Source of the DNA: Atopobium sp. UBA2090 | GTDB taxonomy: Bacteria; Actinomycetota; Coriobacteriia; Coriobacteriales; Atopobiaceae | DNA length: 23,288 nt | Assembly: GCA_002331575.1 (NCBI GenBank) | Contig: DCZG01000026.1 | Span: forward strand, 1 to 23,288 | Direction of reading: 5' to 3' | Part shown: positions 21,674 to 23,288 of the stretch, one piece after another | Layout: every line of letters begins with the position of its first letter | Position numbering within the stretch: position 1 is the stretch's first letter | Notes under the pieces: model-generated | What the model saw: only the letters and a program-made list of their open reading frames with translations | The model's database searches: none | What the model was told of the DNA's origin: nothing | Program-made: the position numbers and the translations under genes

Positions 21674-21692
21674 ACGTACGGAGGTGCCTCCC

Positions 21693-22772
21693 ATGGACCC
21701 CACGATCATCGATCAGAAGTCCTCCGACAGCGACGACCGGCTCGTCTCGGCGATCAGCCAGACTGCGCCCGGCACCGCCCTGCGCGTTGCCCTCGACATG
21801 ATCATCGCCGGTCACCTCGGCGCGCTCATCTGCATCGGCGACACGGAGAACGTGCTCGCAGCAGGTGACGACGGGTTCAAGCTCGACGTCTCGTTCACGG
21901 CCAACCGCCTCTTCGAGCTCTGCAAGATGGACGGTGCCGTGGTCATCGACAAGGACCTCACGCAGATTCTCCGCGCGAACTACCACCTCAACCCCGATCC
22001 GTCGCTGCCCACCTCCGAGACGGGCACGCGCCACCGCACCGCCGCCCGCATGAGCCTGCTCACCAAGGCGACGATCATCTCGGTCTCCGAGCGCCGCGCG
22101 GTCGTCAACATCTACGTGAACGGCCGGGGCTTTCAGCTCAAGCCCGTCTCGCAGCTCATGGCATCGGTCAACCAGCTCACGGTCGCCATGCAGAGTACGC
22201 GCGCCACGCTGGACGCCGCGCTGCTCCGCCTCTCGAGCCTCGAGCTTGACAACTTCGTCACCATGCACGACATCACCGAGATCTTCTATCTCTTCGAGAC
22301 GCTCCTCACCGCAGGCGAGGAGCTCGACAAGTGCATCGTCCAGCTCGGTCGCGAGGGTCGCACGACGCAGATGCAGCGCGAGGAGTTCGTAGGCGGCATG
22401 AACGAGGCCTACACGCTCATGATTCGCGACTATGCGAGCGACTCCTCCGACGCCAAGGCCCGCGAGATTCGCAAGATCTTCCACGACACGGCCAACTCGC
22501 AGCTGAGGTCGGCCAAGTATGTGGCGAGGGTGCTCGGCTACGAGGACGGTCGCGACGAGGACGACATCGTCACGTCGCTCGGCCTGCGCACGCTCTCCCG
22601 CATCTCCGTCGTCAACGGCGGCATGGCCGACCAGCTCGTCAACGAGTACGGCTCGCTGCAGGAGGTCCTGCACGTGGCCGAGGACGACCCCGAGAGCCTG
22701 GGCGAGATGGGCCTCAACAACCCGAGCGTACTCGCCAACAGCCTCCATCGTATGAGGGGTCAGGCAAAGTAA
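21693..22772 (+). CDS. disA: DNA integrity scanning diadenylate cyclase DisA
   Basis: This 359-residue protein makes cyclic di-AMP from two ATP and scans DNA for branched structures. The DAC domain (about 15-150) has both catalytic motifs: DGA (80-82 in KMDGAVVID) and RHR (113-115 in TGTRHRTAARM). A helical linker (about 155-290) leads to a C-terminal helix-hairpin-helix domain with LGLRTLSRI and MGLNNPSVLANSLHRM. The length is normal. I chose the ATG at 21693, with GGAGG eight bases upstream; an in-frame ATG at 21663 lies inside a hairpin and adds ten residues. It follows clpC directly, without the radA gene often found between them, and its TAA overlaps the ATG of ispD by one base. Confidence 0.96.
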   Translation: MDPTIIDQKSSDSDDRLVSAISQTAPGTALRVALDMIIAGHLGALICIGDTENVLAAGDDGFKLDVSFTANRLFELCKMDGAVVIDKDLTQILRANYHLNPDPSLPTSETGTRHRTAARMSLLTKATIISVSERRAVVNIYVNGRGFQLKPVSQLMASVNQLTVAMQSTRATLDAALLRLSSLELDNFVTMHDITEIFYLFETLLTAGEELDKCIVQLGREGRTTQMQREEFVGGMNEAYTLMIRDYASDSSDAKAREIRKIFHDTANSQLRSAKYVARVLGYEDGRDEDDIVTSLGLRTLSRISVVNGGMADQLVNEYGSLQEVLHVAEDDPESLGEMGLNNPSVLANSLHRMRGQAK

Positions 22773-23288
22773 TGGGGGAGTCCAAACCCCTCGCGTGCGT
22801 CGAGGAGATGCGCGTCGGAGAGGTCTCCCAGCATCCCGACACCATCGCCATCATCGTGGCGGGCGGCGTGGGCGAGCGCTTCGGCGACGCGCGCGGCAAG
22901 CAGTTCGTGGACCTCTGCGGCCTCCCCCTCATGTCGTGGGCGATTCTTGCCTTCGACCGCGCGCCGTCCGTGGCGCGCATCGTGCTGGTCTGCGCACCTG
23001 GCCGCAGGGCCGAGGTCAGCTCTGACGTCCTCTCGAAGCTGACGCTGCGATGCCCCGTCACGATTGCGCCCGCGGGGGACACCCGCCAGGTCTCGGTGAT
23101 GAGCGGTCTCGAGGCGATGCCCCGCGGATATGAGCTCGTGGCCGTCCATGACGCCGTCCGTCCGCTCGTCGAGGTAGATGACATCGAGCGTGCATGCGCC
23201 GCCGTGCGCGCGGACGCCTCCCTCGCAGGTGCGGTCTGCGCCGCGCGCTCCATCGACACGCTCAAGCTCGTGGAGGGCGACACGATCG
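22772..23288 (+). CDS. ispD: 2-C-methyl-D-erythritol 4-phosphate cytidylyltransferase IspD (partial, 3' end beyond window)
   Basis: The first 172 residues are visible and the gene runs off the window. Motifs fit the IspD/TarI cytidylyltransferase family: IAIIVAGGVGERFG (25-38), Lys43 in ARGKQF, the GDTRQVSVMSGL segment (102-113) and VHDAVRPLV (125-133). IspD couples methylerythritol phosphate to CTP in the non-mevalonate isoprenoid pathway. TarI (ribitol-phosphate cytidylyltransferase) is the main alternative, but the disA-ispD arrangement favours IspD. An extension of about 24 residues precedes the usual start of the fold; an internal ATG at 22808 would shorten it but has GGAG directly against it. 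The ATG at 22772 overlaps the disA stop, implying translational coupling. Confidence 0.85.
   Translation, partial: MGESKPLACVEEMRVGEVSQHPDTIAIIVAGGVGERFGDARGKQFVDLCGLPLMSWAILAFDRAPSVARIVLVCAPGRRAEVSSDVLSKLTLRCPVTIAPAGDTRQVSVMSGLEAMPRGYELVAVHDAVRPLVEVDDIERACAAVRADASLAGAVCAARSIDTLKLVEGDTI

Noticed and set aside
18758..21709. Long minus-strand open frame opposite clpC (983 codons)
   Set aside because: Shadow of the clpC reading frame caused by high third-position GC; its composition is low-complexity and unlike a protein family.

Overview
The window is high-GC DNA with a strong G/C third-position bias. Its gene order and protein families suggest a Coriobacteriia-type actinobacterium (Olsenella, Atopobium or Collinsella-like, gut or rumen associated). 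Supporting points are the split transketolase, the greA-lysS-clpC-disA-ispD order, and a hypothetical protein with a Vsr/DUF559-like C-terminus that resembles proteins I associate with that class. The lineage is inferred from memory of families, not from a search. I saw no rRNA, tRNA, CRISPR array, prophage or intact insertion sequence.

Layout. (1) 1-3010: an alpha/beta-hydrolase (minus) whose stop codon touches a 22-bp tandem repeat, then a translationally coupled LOG-family/YdcF pair. (2) 3022-9923: a sugar locus. A LacI-family regulator is transcribed away from an operon of fructose-type PTS EIIBC, a GatZ/KbaZ-like protein, a TalC-type transaldolase and a two-subunit transketolase. The divergent intergenic region carries a perfect -35 box buried in a 21-bp inverted repeat. 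(3) 9995-12339: an HxlR regulator divergent from a YgiD-type extradiol dioxygenase, a possible small RNA ending in a strong terminator, and a patatin-like phospholipase. (4) 12340-15350: an accessory stretch with two tandem imperfect hairpins, the Vsr/DUF559-like protein, a membrane-anchored GIY-YIG nuclease and a spermidine-synthase-like protein. (5) 15499-23288: housekeeping genes: TatA with a C-terminal zinc ribbon, GreA, lysyl-tRNA synthetase fused to an HD hydrolase domain, ClpC, the c-di-AMP synthase DisA, and IspD cut by the window end.

How the genes work together. The sugar operon looks like one pathway: PTS import and phosphorylation of a ketose, handling of the sugar phosphate by the GatZ-like protein (aldolase partner or 4-epimerase; undecided), then carbon shuffling through transaldolase and transketolase. 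It has no sugar-phosphate kinase, no GatY/KbaY catalytic aldolase, no dehydrogenase and no EIIA, so the substrate is not obvious and the route may not be a textbook one. In the housekeeping block, transcript cleavage (GreA), lysine charging, protein quality control (ClpC) and c-di-AMP signalling (DisA) adjoin isoprenoid synthesis (IspD). The most unusual protein architectures are LysRS-HD, TatA-zinc ribbon and the membrane GIY-YIG protein.
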